Notes: generated from the letters alone by a model not told the origin. A DNA stretch of 64,000 nucleotides from Brachypodius melanocephalos (GCA_013398615.1 VZSR01000055.1:1158823-1222822); one strand, 5' to 3'; shown: positions 1 through 14,517, counted from the stretch's first letter. Made by a program: numbers and translations.

Positions 1-3000
1 AAATGATAACACCAGAATTAACTCATATTTATGACACTCTGAAATTTTCAAATGGAAGGAACTATCAAAAAATGAAGATGTTGTAGATATAAGAGCACTG
101 GTGGACATTGTTCCTTTTTTGATTTTAAATAGTAGATCTTTCTAATGTGACTGAAGGAAGTGATGCTTTTAGCAGCAGATGGGAAGAGACAGACAATAAT
201 ATTTCAGAGCAGTACAGCTTGTGCTGTGTGCTTGCAGCACAGCTTGTTCCACAGCACTGGGGGCAAAATTGTTCTACACCCTAAAGCTCTTCAGCCCTTT
301 AGGAGCAACATGCCAGATCTCCAAGAAAAAGAGATTGCCTAGGAAGAGATAAACTGGGGTGTGGGGGAAGCAGACACAGGTCAGATAGTCAAAGATGAGG
401 AGGAAAGCTGGATAATTTAACTCTTCTGTGGTGAGAATATCCCAAAGACACCAGCTGACTGCTTTCTGGTAATTTGTATTTATAAATTTTGTCAAAACAA
501 AACGTTTCTGACCCCCCTTCAAAAACAGCACGAATGTTAAAAATAATAGAGAAGTCACTACAAGGTTACAAAACTGGAGAAGTCAGTGAAAAAATTGTAT
601 CACAGGTTTTCTGCCCACTGAGAAAAAAAATCCTTTGATCATAATTATCTTCTGAATCATCAACATGGGCTTATATTTAGCAACAATTTTACAAAATATA
701 ATCGTGCTTTAAAATCTCAGATTTCATATCAAGAGACCTTGTGTGCCAAAAATTAAAGCACTAGAGGGAACAAATAGTATGTACCTAACTTGGGGTCTAT
801 CACGATTTGACAGACATTTCTGTAAGACAGATATATTAAACACAAGCTTGGATTCATTTCTCATGAGGACACAGACACAAAATTAAACAGTTTGATCTCA
901 TTAAAAGTTCTATGCCACAATAAAAATATTTAGCCACATCATGTTTCAAAAGGTAACAAAATCCTCCTCACAGAGTCTGCTCTGAAATTAGAAGAAATTT
1001 AAACTTAAGTTTGTTATAGCTATCCTTGCTGAATAATTGTTAAACCATTGCTTACTCTCATTAAAGGGTTCAGACACATCCTGACTTCAACACACTTTCT
1101 CTGAGTCATTTGAGGTCATAACACATTAATTTATGTCATTTCTGTAAGCAATAATTAGGCTGAGAGAACTAAAGCTAAGAGAAATCAAAGTACAAGGTAT
1201 TGATTATATTGTGGTTTGCTTTCCCACACCTTTGCAGGACAATCACAGTGAAATAATTGCTTGCAAAGGACTCAATTACAAGTTCTAAATCAGATTCAAT
1301 GTTTTTGAAGAAACATCAAACAGCATATGTTTGCATTTCTTGAATTCAAATTTGTAAAACAGTTTAACGTTTGAATGTTTTAAAAAATTATTCAGAAATA
1401 CCTAACTAATATGCCCTGGGCTTCACTCATGGAGTTCAAAACACTGAGGAACACATAATTGCCTTTCTAGAAGTGAGAAAAGAGTGGGATGGCATAGCAA
1501 GGATAGACTGAACACCTCCCATAGACTGGGAGGAGAAACAACCAAATATAACCATGAGTGCCAGTTCAGAATTTTGTACTTCAGAGCACATTGCCTCTTC
1601 CTTTTAACATTTGTTAAAAGAGATCATGTTGTACTGAAAGGAGCTAAAAAGGTAATTTTCAGTTTTGAAGGGTTTTTGCGATTGCTGTTTGGGCATTTAA
1701 AGGTGTAAAAGTTCATTAGAAAGAAATATGTGTTTTAATGACTAAGTTCTGCCCCCAAGTAACAACAAATGAAAAACTTTGCAAACTAGAATTTATGATG
1801 AATAAGGTTGTAACCAATGACACTTAAATCTCATGTGAGTGAATGGTATCTCTAGCAGTTAATAAGGGGTAGAACTTGGAGAAAACCTGCTAGTAATGAG
1901 TAAAACTTGATGAGAAAAGTTATGGATGTGGTTCCTATCCCTGTATCTAGGCATCATAGTCACAATAAATTCTGTTTAAAATTCTTTACTAAATTACCTG
2001 TAAAACACAGTTTGGTGTATTCGGCCTCAATGAACAAGAAAGTGAAAAGTAGAAACTAAATTGTTTGAGCAACTAGATTTATCTTTCCAATAACTGTAAG
2101 CACAATAAACAGCCATCATAGCCCTTCGTTAACATATTAATATTATTTATTTCTGTGTATCACTACACAAAAATATAGTTTGTTTTATATTGTTTTGTCA
2201 GTTCAATGTTTATGCCCTGTTTCTTGAGTTTCAAAATATAAATGTATTTTAGCAGTACATTGTATTTTATCTATGCAGTAGAGGCATTTTATTGAAAGCA
2301 TATATAAACTTTATTTCTTTTGTTGGTTATGGCTTTAGAAATAGTTGATATAAAACTTGGAACCTGAATTTTAGGTGTATATGCTAGTCCTTCCATTACT
2401 TTCCTTTCTAGTTAAACATTTTCACTTGTTCAATGTACTACAGGAGACAGATGAAATGAGACAATGCCAAGGTAAAAAGAAAAGAAGAAAATTAAAATTA
2501 ATTAAGCAGCAATTCATTGTCTGTTAAAGTAGCCACAAATGGGAATATTTTATTTCAAAGCAAAGTTTAAATTTATTTGCAATGAGTTTCAGTCATTCAA
2601 TAGCAGGAAATTAACAAAGAGGGAATCTGGCTGCACCTCTGAAGACTTAAACTCTTCTTTCTGTGTTTATAGCTGCACTTGAAAATTGTCTTGCTGAAGT
2701 TCATAAGCAGTCACGGGACGAAAATGTAAACCCTCAAGTGTGTCAGACTCATAAGGAGTGCTGCAATGACAGATTACATTTTCAAACGAAAGATTTTTCT
2801 TTAACCCTTACAAGTTAAACCTACCAGAGGTGTGTAATTTCGGAGAAGTACAAAAAAGAAATTCAGTTTGGCAATTAGATTCATATAGATTAGTATTTAT
2901 TTCTATTGAAATATATTGACACCCTGCAGTTTAACTTCTCATATACTTTTGCTGATTCAGGAACAAGATACTGCAAAATTTATCATTCATGATCAAGATT

Positions 3001-3334
3001 TTCATAGCTGCTGAAGACATTTAGTCACATTTATTTCCCTTTCACTGAGATTTACATCTGAAGTCCCTTAAACAGCATTAAAAACAACATCTTAAAAAAT
3101 CTATCAATACCTAATTCATACCTATGCAATAGTCCAAACAATAAAATGCATATAGGTGAATATATCACACTCATTTGCACTTTCATGTGTAAGTGTATGT
3201 ATATTTGTACAAGCACCGTGTTCTTCTATACCATGGTATTTATTTTATGGTATAAAGGTTATGCATTATCTACTATAATATAATTAGAGATTCCTGAATA
3301 GCTGAGTTATTTCTCAATTAAATCTCTTAATGAT
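1..3334. other. AT-rich unique sequence, no gene seen
   Basis: No reading frame with recognisable homology, no RNA gene and no clear transposon end is visible. Short frames here (60-94 codons) have the composition expected of chance ORFs. A small perfect 7-bp stem-loop (tgtgctg / cagcaca, 8-nt loop) lies at about 220-242. The stretch around 2100-2350 is very AT-rich with several TATA-like and AATAAA-like strings, which are expected by chance at this composition. Confidence 0.6.
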
Positions 3335-3917
3335 ATGCACAAAGCAAGCAGAAATGCTTATTGTGTTATTGAGGGGATATTCAGGGAGCTGATTCTCCCC
3401 CTCTATTCAGCCCTGGTGAGGTCATGCCTCAAACATCGTCTCCAGTTCTGGTCTTTACAGCTCAAGAAAGACAAGGAGCTACTGGAGTGGGTCCAGCAGA
3501 GGCCACAAAAGGGCTGGAACACCTCTCTGATGAGAAGAGACTGTGGGAGCTGGGCTTGTTCAGTCTGGAGAAGCCTGAGAGGGGATCCCATCAATGCACA
3601 TAAATATCTCAAAGGCAGGGGCCAAGAGGATTGTGTCGGAGTTCTGGGTGGTGCCCAGCAACAGCACAGGTGACAACAGCCACAAAACAGAACTCAAGAT
3701 GTTCCACATCAACATGAGGAAGAGCTTCTTTGCATTGAGAGTTGCAGAGCTCTGGGAAGGCTGCCCAGGGAAGTCAAAGGGTCTCCCTCTCTGGAGACAT
3801 TCAAACCCACCTGGACACATTCCTGTGCCACCTGCTCTGGGTGACCCTGCCTTGGCAGCAGGGTTGGGCTGGATGATCTCCAGAGGTCCCTCCCAGCTCG
3901 AAATATTCTGTGATTCA
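3335..3917 (+). mobile_element. CR1 LINE fragment, 3' end (sense)
   Basis: This is a 5'-truncated, decayed CR1 non-LTR retrotransposon in + orientation. It carries the last part of ORF2 (reverse transcriptase protein C-terminus) and the 3' UTR. In one frame the translation keeps CR1-like blocks such as ILPLYSALVRSCL and RGDPINAHKYLKG. After a frame change near 3600-3660 a second frame continues with FHINMRKSFFALRVAELW, so the protein is broken. The DNA then runs through the typical CR1 3' end: GGCTGCCCAGGGAAG, a GGTTGGGCTGGATGATCTC block, AGGTCCCTCCCAGCTC, and a terminal ATTCTGTGATTC. The left boundary is approximate: homology is clear from about 3380 and plausible back to about 3338. Left truncation is usual for CR1 because reverse transcription starts at the 3' end and often stops early. 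The copy is non-functional. Family assignment is secure; subfamily is not assigned. Confidence 0.95.
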
Positions 3918-5774
3918 GCTTCTGAGTGCTGAAGAGAAACAGAGATGAACCCAACTGGGAAGGCAGGAACCAGAATTTGTAAAACCAGCAGAGTTTTACT
4001 GCCAGGTGTGAAGCTGTGAGGCTTCAGGCACCACCCCCCATATCACAATTGCACTTTTGGAGTACTGACACATGAATTACTCTGAACACCATCACGACAA
4101 AGTGGAGTTTGACTCTCGTGTGGATAAGTGGCATCTGTAGTAAAATCAATAAGAACACAACGAGTTTCATTTTACACGAGGTGCTTTTGCAGTGCTATCA
4201 GCAATTGTTCAAGCACCGTGGTTTCCAGAAGGGCCACTTACAGGAAGGACAACTGTGAGCAAAGAGAGAGTGCATTTGACTTTCCAACTTAAAAGCAATT
4301 TGTCTAATGAATTATTCTAAATGGGAAACAATGAAGTTACACTAAATGAAGAGAATAAACAGAAAAGTGACATGACTTGCAATCTGCTGTTGCAAAACAA
4401 AGGATATGACTGATAAAATATACACAATTTTACATGTAAATGGCATGTAATCTAGCTATATACATAAAATGTGAGTAAATTTATAATGTTCCAATTTATT
4501 ACAAATTTGTTTAATAATGTTTTACTTGTTCTTCATATATTTTCATGGTTAAAAAAACTAATCTTATTCCTTACCAGGATAAAGTCAAGACATTTTCACA
4601 AAGAAAATTTGCAGAGAATTCCATCCTAAATTAACTTGAAATTTAGCATATCACCAAAAACTGAAAACAAATTTCATATGTACTTAAACAGTGATGTTCA
4701 TTTTTCCTAACTTTAACAATCAATATAAAATGTACAGTTTAAGCTACTTGGCCAGAATTCAGGTTATCAGCAGATAGACTGTGTTTGCACAATTCTCCCC
4801 ACCCTTTAGGACTGAAGAAATACCTTTCTCCTCTAAATAAAAACGAAACTAAAATTAGGCCAATTTAGTTTTTATAGAAGTTTTACTTCTTAAAATTCCT
4901 TGTTTACATTTTTCCTCATAATGAATTTCAGAGACATTCCTCAAATTTTAATTATTGTAAACCTGGCTTTATATGTCATTAAAAATAATATCTCTGAAAA
5001 GATTCTTTCTGGACCTCTCAGATAAGCCAGAGGAATCAATGATTCTCTCTCTAAGTATGAACTTTGCTACTGGATCCTCATTTTTATATATATCTTCAAT
5101 TCTCACTCTCCATGTTTCCATTAATGAGCCAAGACTTGTCATGTTATCCAGAAAATGGGGTTACTTTTTTTATGCATTGTTATGAAATCATTGAAAGTGC
5201 AATCATAGACTGATATTATATACAGGTTTGGAGAATTAAATCTGCCCATTTCTTGAGGCCATTCCTGCATTTCAGTTTAGTTCTAGTTTCCAGATATTAC
5301 TGCTTATCTCATATTTATAACATTTTCTGGATGCATGAATCACTATAGAAATTATTTTCTTTAGCATTGTTTCAAATATTTTTCTTTTTCCTAAATTAAT
5401 TGACGATGAAATGACCATGGGTGTGCAAAGCCATGTTTCAAGAAAACAATAAAAACTGAAGCCACAATAATAATCCTACAACAAATTTGCAATCAATAAA
5501 CCACTTTTCTTCCAAGTAAGCATTAGCACTAAACTGGCACAGCCTTTATAGGTTTTTATTATAGCTATAACCCTTTTAACTAAGGCTTATTATTTGTTCT
5601 TAGCTGACGATTTCTTCCTCCATGTCAGTAGAGACAACTTTTTAGTGTGACCAGAAAATATCTCATATACAAGAAATACTGAACAACAGAAGCTTTAGAC
5701 ACAGCTTTGTTTCATTTTAAAATGTTCAGCTTTACAGCTTAACAGAGTCACTGGTATAATTGTCATGGTAGGAA
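3918..5774. other. Unique sequence, no gene seen
   Basis: AT-rich sequence between two CR1 fragments. It holds scattered short frames only (70 codons or fewer). No splice-bounded frame, RNA gene or transposon terminus is convincing. Confidence 0.55.
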
Positions 5775-5935
5775 AAAAACCCCTCAAAGACTGACATGTT
5801 TGGGGCATTGGCCATCCCTCTCTCTCCTCGAAGCCTGTCCCAGTGTTTGACCATTTTCTTTCTAAAGAAATATTTCCCCTTGTCCAGTCTGAACCTCCCT
5901 TAAAGCAACTTTGAGGCTCAGCACCTAGGGCTTTA
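5775..5935 (-). mobile_element. CR1 LINE fragment (antisense), old copy
   Basis: Read on the minus strand, this matches the segment of CR1 spanning the end of ORF2: a GGGAGGTTCAGACTGG block, then AAATATTTCTTTAGAAAG, then GGGACAGGCTTCGAGG. These correspond to the familiar CR1 run of 'gaggttcaga-tggacat', 'aaatttctttac' and 'ggaacaggctgccc'. In an off-frame minus-strand translation the pieces GGSDWTRGNISLERKWS and NTGTGFEE are what an out-of-phase CR1 gives. The 3' tail below about 5780 is eroded and merges into unique sequence, so both ends are approximate. The copy is short, diverged and non-coding. Confidence 0.8.
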
Positions 5936-7484
5936 ATACAAAACATTGAAATTGGAGGTTTTCTCTGCATGGCTGACTAACAATAGGGTTTGGGAAGGGG
6001 AGGGAGTGGTGGTGGCAATTTTTTGGGGGGAGTTTTTTATTTGTTTTTAAAAAGGTGGCCACTAACGAAATTGTAGGGCAGATTTACTTGGCCTGGAATA
6101 AATGTGAAGGGATAGCACATCTGTGAACAAGACTGTCAGCTAACGTGTATTATTTGCCTTTGAACATGTGTTCAGTTAAATAAAAACTAGAAGGTGGATG
6201 ATAATGCGTCCTTGGCACTATTCAACAACCTTATTACTGGCCTGTTGTACATTAAAATTAAAAAAAAAAAAAGCCAAACGAAAACAAGGAATGTGTCAGC
6301 CTTTTTCATAACAGTGATCTTTTATCCTCTGTGGGCCAGCTTCCCTATTTTCCTTTCTCTGTCCTTCCCCAAAATGGATAATATGAAAGAAATCATGATA
6401 CTATAATTCTATTCCAAGTATTTTTTTTTTGATCACTTCTATGTGATTAGCCTAAGGGAGGTTTTCACACATGCCATGAAAGGCAAATCCTACAAGGGCA
6501 GTAGCAAAAGTACTGCTAATTTTGAGGATTTAATTTCCTTCATCTTGGAAAACAAATCTCCTACCCAAATACCAGTCACGTATTCACACACCATTCTGCA
6601 AAGCCCCACAAAAGTAATTTGAAAAACCCACTAAAAATGTTATGCTAAAACAGTGCAGATCTATGCCATATCATTTACATCCTCCAATCAATTAGAAGCA
6701 ACAGAAAAGAAATAAAAGGGCAGCATAAATGTTTAGCTAATGTTAAACCTGCATATTTTTTTCGTAAAAAGTATAAATGGACACACATTTTACTGTCCCA
6801 TGCTAGGGCAGAGGTGATTTCCCATAGGTAACACTGCTTGTCAGTTTTTCTTACTTTAAAAAATAAATATATATTTCCTCCAGTGAGTTGCTACTAAAAA
6901 AAAAAACAAAAACACCCAACAAACACCTATTCATGTTAATCTGAGTCTGTGTTATCATTTATTTATGAAAGAGTTCATAATCTTCTCATTCTCTAGCTAG
7001 ATTTTATAACTTGTTTCCAGGGTTTTGAGATTAAAAAAGGGAAATAGTTCTGAGAAAATGAAACAGCAACAGCAATGTCTTCCACAACTACCAGTTTGTC
7101 AAAAAATATGAAATTATCAAAAGTTGTCCACTTTTTACTGTCAAAATCATCAAAATACATTTTGATTTCCAGTGGATTTTGGTTTGGTTTTTAATTATAA
7201 GCAAAACATTTCTCTTTATCTGAAGATTTGAGCTCATTTTCAGACAAGGTTGGTATAGACAACAGGCTCTAATTTTCTAAATTCAGGATCACTTGAAAGA
7301 ATGGGCAATAAATATAGAAATATTATTTTGCTGTACTCCAGCCCAAAAATTCTGTAACAGCATGACCACATTTACTTTTTTATGACTGAAGTTGTTTACA
7401 ATGAGGTCCCTTGCAGTACTCCAAGGAAAGAACTGGATGTTAAAAATACACCTGGAATTCAGGATGCTCACCTTCTTGGAAGTA

Positions 7485-7545
7485 AGGAATTTATTATTAT
7501 TTATTATTTATTTATTAAATATTTATTATTTATTAAATATTCCAT
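7485..7545. repeat. ATT/ATTT-rich low-complexity tract
   Basis: An imperfect array of TTATTATTA and TTTATTTATTAAATA units, almost free of G and C. It is a simple-sequence region of the kind that grows by replication slippage; no function is implied. Confidence 0.85.
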
Positions 7546-8302
7546 TAAATAAGGGGAAGAAAGCCTGATAGCATAGCTAATCACACATTATGCAATCTAG
7601 ATAAATTTGATATAGAGACATATACCATGCTAAGGCTATTTTCCCATCCATTATCCAATTCACTTCAGTTTTATAGTTTCATCATGAGTAAGGGAGTCAC
7701 TTCTTGCCAGTTCTGGAGGAACACACTGAGTGATATTCCCTGGCTAAAGCAGGGAGTAAATGCCCAACTTACCTCATGTGTATAAAGCAATGAGAACTTT
7801 CCAGGAGTAAATCATGGTTCAAATGATCTGTGGCTCATTTCAGCCTTTGCATTAAGATTAGAGGAGGTGTGTTCAATTATTAGAATTTTAAGAAACAGAA
7901 AGCTGGAGTGCATCAGTCAACTAGAAAAAATAAGTATAAGTACCTGTATATTCAGAATTCTCCATAGCTGAAAGTATAACTTTCACTATCCAATTAAAAA
8001 AAATATATAATAGTGAGAGGCTCAAAAGACACAGTCTTCCTCCCCAATTTTTCTGCCACAAAATTTTCACCAAAATGAGAGAAGCTTCATGATATTTAAA
8101 ATTATTGAAAGAATTTTTCTGTCAGTATTAAACACTGGAAAACTTTCAAATATTTCTTTTTTTTTAAATGCTTGCTACAGAGCAGAAAGTGGAACAAATA
8201 TTTTAGAAGCAACAAGCCTGTAGGAATTTACATGTGCTCCTGGGCTGTCTAAGTTATGACAAGTTCTAGCAAAGTGAAACCTGAGGGAATCTCCTCAGAG
8301 CG

Positions 8303-8392
8303 AAAAAAAAAAAAAAAACAAAAAAACAACTAAACAACCAAAAACCCAGAAACATAATTTAATTAATATACAGTGGAGGAAAAAAAAAAAAA
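8303..8392. repeat. Two A-rich homopolymer tracts (A16 and A13)
   Basis: A run of 16 A at 8303-8318 is followed by AAC-rich sequence. A second A run lies at about 8380-8392. I checked the sequence to the left for a processed pseudogene or retroposon body and recognised none, so these are annotated only as low complexity. Confidence 0.8.
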
Positions 8393-10062
8393 CAACACTT
8401 TATATAAATAGCAGGTATGGTCTTTTTAGTTAATATGAATGCAGAAGTCTTGGGTTTAGATGCACTGCTCTTAAAACTTATTTATAAGAACGTTCAGTCT
8501 CAACAAGGACCGTGACCCCTTCACATCCACTGCTGCCCTGTTCTTATGTACTCCAGCTGCTGTAAAGAACTCACTGCACAGGAGCAGACTGGACATAAAC
8601 TCTCCATTAATTCCACACCTCAAAGCTGGAAGCAGTTTTGTGCCTCTCTTCTCCCTCTTCTTTCCATCAAGTGGAAAGGCAAACGACAGTAACAGCATAA
8701 ATTATTTTTTTGTTGAGCTCTCTGCACTAAATCTTTTTAAATGCTAGAGTACTGAAGCTCTTTGCTGTCTGTTGTCATGCACATCAAATTAGCAAATTTC
8801 CTTTCTTAAAAGCTGTTATCATAGCCATACTCTGACCTTGGAAATTAAATGAATAAAATTCTCATTAAAGAATGAGCTTCCTCCATGGGTCATTCATTTT
8901 TATTGTAATCTTGCTATAATGTTGGAGCTGACAAAGTTGCCTGACTTCAGATTGCCAGTCCTGTTAATGCTCTACCTCTTGTAAACAATTATAAAACTTA
9001 ATATTATCAATGAAATAATATACTTAATGTAGATTTGATGTTGGCATTGTAGTTCCATCAGGAAGCACTGAAAAATACCACTTTCTAGAAAAACTAGCTT
9101 ACAAAAAACCTAAAGCATGAAGACCTGTTTTTAAGTCAGACTGCTATCAAACTGCTGAAGGATAGCTCCTACAATAAATTCCAACTAAATCCATGCTGAC
9201 ATTTTAAAAATTGAATGCCATGAATTCTCCTACAAAAAATTAATGCCTTATTCATTAACCTAAGTATCAACAAGCAATAATTTTATAAAAAAACTTAGAA
9301 GCCTCAGTAGAACTTCTGTCAGTATCAGAGCTCTCTGCAATCCTAGTGATAGAAGGAAAAAAATTGAAAGACATTCTGTTTAACCATGAAGCAATTTGGT
9401 CTGATATAGAAGTGCTTGGGTACAACTGAAGAACAATTCCATTCATCCTGCTAATAGAAACAGACTAAATTTTCATCCACATCTGTGGTAAGGACATGAA
9501 ACACATGAAAAAATCTTGGAGAAGGTCATAGTCATGAACAGAAAATAAAGCAAAACTGTTGTCTTCTGGGGGCTGAGGCTTTCTGTAATAATGAAAAACT
9601 GGCAGCTGGACTGGTGCTATGAGAGACAAAAGGTTTTGTGGGCACAGCAAATAAAAGTGGGGACAAAGGCATGAAAGCAAAACTTTGCTGCATGCTGATT
9701 CAAAATAAACTGATCACTTTCATTGTTGACACAAGACTCTCTACCTGCAACACATGCAGTATTTACTGAAGCAAGAATGTTTACCACAGAAAATATTAAT
9801 TCACAAATGCTCTTAAAAAAAAGAAAAAATACTCCAATGTTCAGCTGCTCAGGTGCTCTGGAAGGTATTTGTTCCTTCTTCATATAAAATAAGAGTGTCA
9901 AGAGCTGTCTAGATAATTTTTTTCAGTGTTTCCAACTCTTAATTTTGTGATGGCTGAGTTCTATTGGAAAAATGTGCAGTATCCCACTGGTCAATAAAAG
10001 AATTGGTTACAGAACAGAATCTAAACTAACACAGGAAAGATAGAGAGTGAGCTTTGAATTTT

Positions 10063-10093
10063 ATCAATATAAATCAATATATATATATCAATA
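10063..10093. repeat. Short AT repeat with ATCAATATA units
   Basis: ATCAATATA-like units surround an (AT)n core of about 10 bp. Simple sequence, likely polymorphic; no function inferred. Confidence 0.7.
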
Positions 10094-13000
10094 GGTGCTA
10101 CAATGAGAGGAGGGAAAAATAAAGGAAGTTTATTTATTTATGGGCAAGGACAAAGTGAACTAATACAGAATCGGGTTATAGAAAAGAAAAAAGTGAATAG
10201 AATATCATTATTTTGTTGAAAGCAAGCTGAAGAGGTTTTATTCACAGTAAGTAAGCAACATGCAGGAAGAGGTGATAAAGAAGATATGGAAGTCCTTGAT
10301 AAGAAAGAAAAAAAGAGATTGTGAAAAGAAAGAAACAGCATGGTCTTTTCTCCTCTCATTTCTTGAGGACATTTTGTACTATCAGTTTACATCTTCTGCT
10401 GCGTATTTTTCCTTCAAATACAAAGCCCTGAATTAAAGAAGAGTGATATTTCAACACTTAAATTATTCATAATCGAGGTGAAGGGAGGATAAGTACAATA
10501 GGCATGGGTGATATTTTGGTTGAGAGATAATAAAAAGAACTTAGAACAAACAGCCCTAATTCAGTGAATCTGCTAGGCACATATTTATTAAATTCTTTCA
10601 GAATCCAAGAGAACTCTTCCATATTTATTTATAATTGCTGCATAATTTGTGCATGCCTGTATATACTTCAGGAATTTCAGAAGGAAGTTTGAATTCTTAA
10701 ATGATGTAGACACTTGCAAAACCCTCTGGTGGGTTTGACACTTCTAGATTTACAAGGATGCCTGTAAAAATTACAGAAATGAGAGAAATCTTAGAAGCAC
10801 AGATATGAAGAAGTGAAGGGAGCTACATTTTGCCTGTGCCACATGGGCAGAAGTTCCAACTTTGTTTCTTTTTATAATGTATAACTAACCAATATTTAAA
10901 TAATGATATAATAATAGCATCTCAAATCATGATTTTCCTTGAGCCTTTACAACCTTCAACATCTGCTAGAGCTGTGTTACACAACTTGATCTTTATCTGA
11001 TAGTTGGAAAAAAAATATTTGCAGGATCACAAAGTAAGGGAAGGGAAAACAAAGGACAATAAGGAAACAGCAAAATAAGTAATTTGGAAAAATGACCACA
11101 TTAAGTATTTGGAATATTATACTTTAGGAGAAAATCCACACCTACACACTGGATTCCAAAAATCTGTATTTGCAGCCAGGCCTAGAATATTATATATAAA
11201 ATGCTCTTCAAAAATGATGACAAAATCCAACAAATGGCACAGAAGACTGATGACACGCCAAAATTGCCAATAGACCCCCTATTTTAAATCATGCATAGGT
11301 TATGTTGCCTTGCACGAGTTATCTGATAACTGTTAGGGTATGACAAACTGATTATTTTTTAATAATCTAAATTCTTAAATTTTGTTTTACTTTGAAGAAG
11401 TCTGACCTGCAATAGTAAAATACACTTCTAACAGAGGTTGGGCTGGTTACAATTGTCTTTTCAACATCCAGGTAGAACAGGGAGAGCCTACAAACTGGTA
11501 CAGCCCATCTAAGAGTGGGGCTGGCCACTCAAATGAATGTCAAAAAGGAGTAATCAGAAGAACAAGCATCAACTGCTGTCAGGAAACCACCAATCCTCAG
11601 CCAGCCTGTATTAAACATGCCAGGTCAAAGTTTAGACCTAGTAAAAAAGTTCTGATCAGAAAAAAAAGGGGCATTCACTATTTAACTTGGTTTTTAATAA
11701 GTAAAGGACTTGCAGAGCTCAGTAACACATGAAGGTTTATGAAAATTAGGATTGGGACATGGCAGACAGATTGAATTTCATGTACAGAACACATGTCATA
11801 TTCTTACCATTGTATATCATCTCCAAAACTGGACACAGGGGGCACGAGTACCATGCATAAATAATGGTGATTTTTTTTCCCCCTTCCCATTTATAAATAT
11901 GTAAATTCTTATGCCTCAGAAGAAAATTAATAGTAAGTATCAAGTAGACATGCAGAAACAAAAATTGTTAAAGAAATGTCCATAGTGCAAACCATATCTA
12001 AAAGCCTGTACTAAATCATGAATTCGGAAATAAACCCAAAACTAATATTATTTGACAAGTTATCATGCCAAGTCAACCTTGAGTATGTTTGGCACAGACT
12101 TATATAAAGCTTTCCTTATTGCTTTGGGACAATATTTACATCTAGGAGTTCTTTGTCCAGAGTCGATTCAAACTCTCCAGGACATTTTAATGACTATTCA
12201 TCAGCTATTCTGGGACATTTGTAATCAGGGGATTTTTTTGTGTTCAAAAAAGTTGGGATAAACCCATCAAATATGCTAAGATAAAATGCCTAACTTTGGT
12301 GTATTAAATCCCTGTGTACACTTGCTAAGTAGAAAATAATTTAGTTCATGATGCGCACATTTGTTAGTTTGTCTCAACTTTCATATATTTCAGATTCTAC
12401 TCCTTACTGAAGAAGTAAAAGAGAAGTAACAACAATTATTAAAGATTTTTAAGGAAAAGCAGTCTAAAATTTCCCTTAATGAAGAAAAGAAATGATGCTT
12501 GCAACCTATCACATATCTATGATATATATTCCAGGATTTCAGTGAATACAGGAACTGTGAAACAAAAAATCACCACATTTATAAATTCTTTTGATATTAC
12601 TATCAAAATAAGTCTTGAAACTGTTATTTTAACCTTTATTTTTAAAAAATGGCAATTCTGAATCTTTTGTCCCTGTAAGTCAACAAAACATAGTTTGGGA
12701 TGGAGGGAGGGGATAACAAAACCCCAAAATGGTGAGGACAAGGGGGATATGTAGTTTAAGGAAAAATATTGGAAATTAGGCCTTCATTGTTTCACTCTCT
12801 TGAAAACAGTTTTTTCATCTGCGGATGTATTTAACAATTAAATAAGCTCTTCTAAATTGAATGTGTTATACTTTAAAGTAAAATTTCTCCAGATTTTTGC
12901 AGAAGTTCACCCATTTCTGAACACTTTTGTAGATAAACTTAGACAAAAAACTTAGAGCTTAGCCTGTTCCCTGCTTAGTTTCAGAGTTGCACTAAAGAAA

Positions 13001-14517
13001 CAATGGCCTTGAACACAAAATGTGAGCATCAGAGATGACCTTCATGTGCCTGTTATCCTTTCCTGACAGTACAAATAAAAACATAACATATTTGCATTTC
13101 TTTGTCTTGCCATGCTTCTGAAGAGTAAATGCACACTCAGGCAAAAATTAAATGCAGAAAAAATCCATTGGAAACACTGCTGAAAGAAGTCAAGCTGAAG
13201 AGATTAGACACTTTGCTTAAGGAGGGTTCTGCCTTTGCATTTTTAAGCTGGCCTAACTTTGAGCTTTCTAGAGCACTGCTGACAGTTACCTGAAAATGAC
13301 ACCTTGAAGCAAAAAAACAATGCCACAATATCCACGAGGAGAAAGAATTTCTGTTTGAAAAATATTAAATACCGCAGACATGAGCAGTTTGTCATTCAGT
13401 TTTCACGCTTCAAGGCCCGTTTTATTAACTGGTAGGAATAGTTTGTGAACATTTGAGTTTTAGAGGAGGAAGGTAAAGAAAGCATTCTTTTTCTGAGACC
13501 AGAGTTCTGCTTTCCCCCCAAGAGATTCTTTGTGAAGCACCCCAAGTGCTGTTACACAGGTGCTGAGTTTGGTCAAGCATTTGACATAACTTAAGGAAAT
13601 GATGTTCTGGGTGACAGAGAGCTGGACTGGTTTGCCTCCTTTGAAGGAACAGAGGTGTGTCTTGACTGATAGCAAGGTGTCTCTAGGCATTTCTAAAATA
13701 AACACATCAAAAGTGTGCTGGTACTCACATGAGTGTTATTTACTGCCAAACTATAGTGAAGAACTGAAATACCCACACAGGAAACTCCAAAAATGCGAGT
13801 GTATCTGCATTTATATATTTTTATAAATAATGAATAGGTGGATATATTTCAAAGACAGTACATTTCACTGTTAATCAACACATTTTCACTTCCCACAAAT
13901 ATGAGCTCTACAAAGATTTGGGGGCTTTTCTTGTAATTGTTGTTGGTCCTTAGGCCATCAAAACAACAATTCCCCACAGCCTCCAAACACAAAGATAGAT
14001 TAATTGTACTAATCAATGTTACAAAATGGGCATAGGCTAAACTAATGAATATCTTTACTTTTAAGTTCTTTTTCCTACATGGATGTAACCTCTGGGTATT
14101 CCAGGGGAAGTGCTGAACTCTTCATGTGCTTGCTAACCAGCCAGTCCCTTCTCTATTGTACTGAAGTATAAAGAAATTCACACTGCTGGGAGGCAAATCA
14201 TTGTAGAGTCACTATAACATTTTCCTTTTTAGGACCTTTTTTCCTAAATGATTTATGCATGTAGTATTTGTGAATGGTGTTGGTCTGCTGGAGGAGATCC
14301 ATTTTATTTATGGAAACAAAGTTTCCGTCATGGCAGTACTCTCTCCTTTAATCCATGTGGCCTGAGGAGTTAGTTTTATCTCCAAAATCTCTTCAGTTGT
14401 TTTTCCTGATGTTGCCATCTCTGGTTCTGTACAGTGCCCCCTGTGCTGTTGAAAAATTTATGCTCTGCCATTGCCTAGAACTAAGCCTATTTTATTTTGA
14501 AGTTTGAACAATGAAAG

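Larger units (their letters stand above)
5936..14517. other. AT-rich unique sequence, no gene seen
   Basis: About 8.6 kb with no supported gene. It contains homopolymer and simple tracts, several listed separately, and chance ORFs of up to 94 codons. No reading frame shows a recognisable domain on either strand. Runs at 6895-6925 (A-rich with interspersed C) and 6260-6275 (poly-A) are low complexity. Confidence 0.55.

Noticed and set aside
220..242. 7-bp stem-loop as a microRNA precursor
   Set aside because: Stem far too short for a pre-miRNA hairpin.
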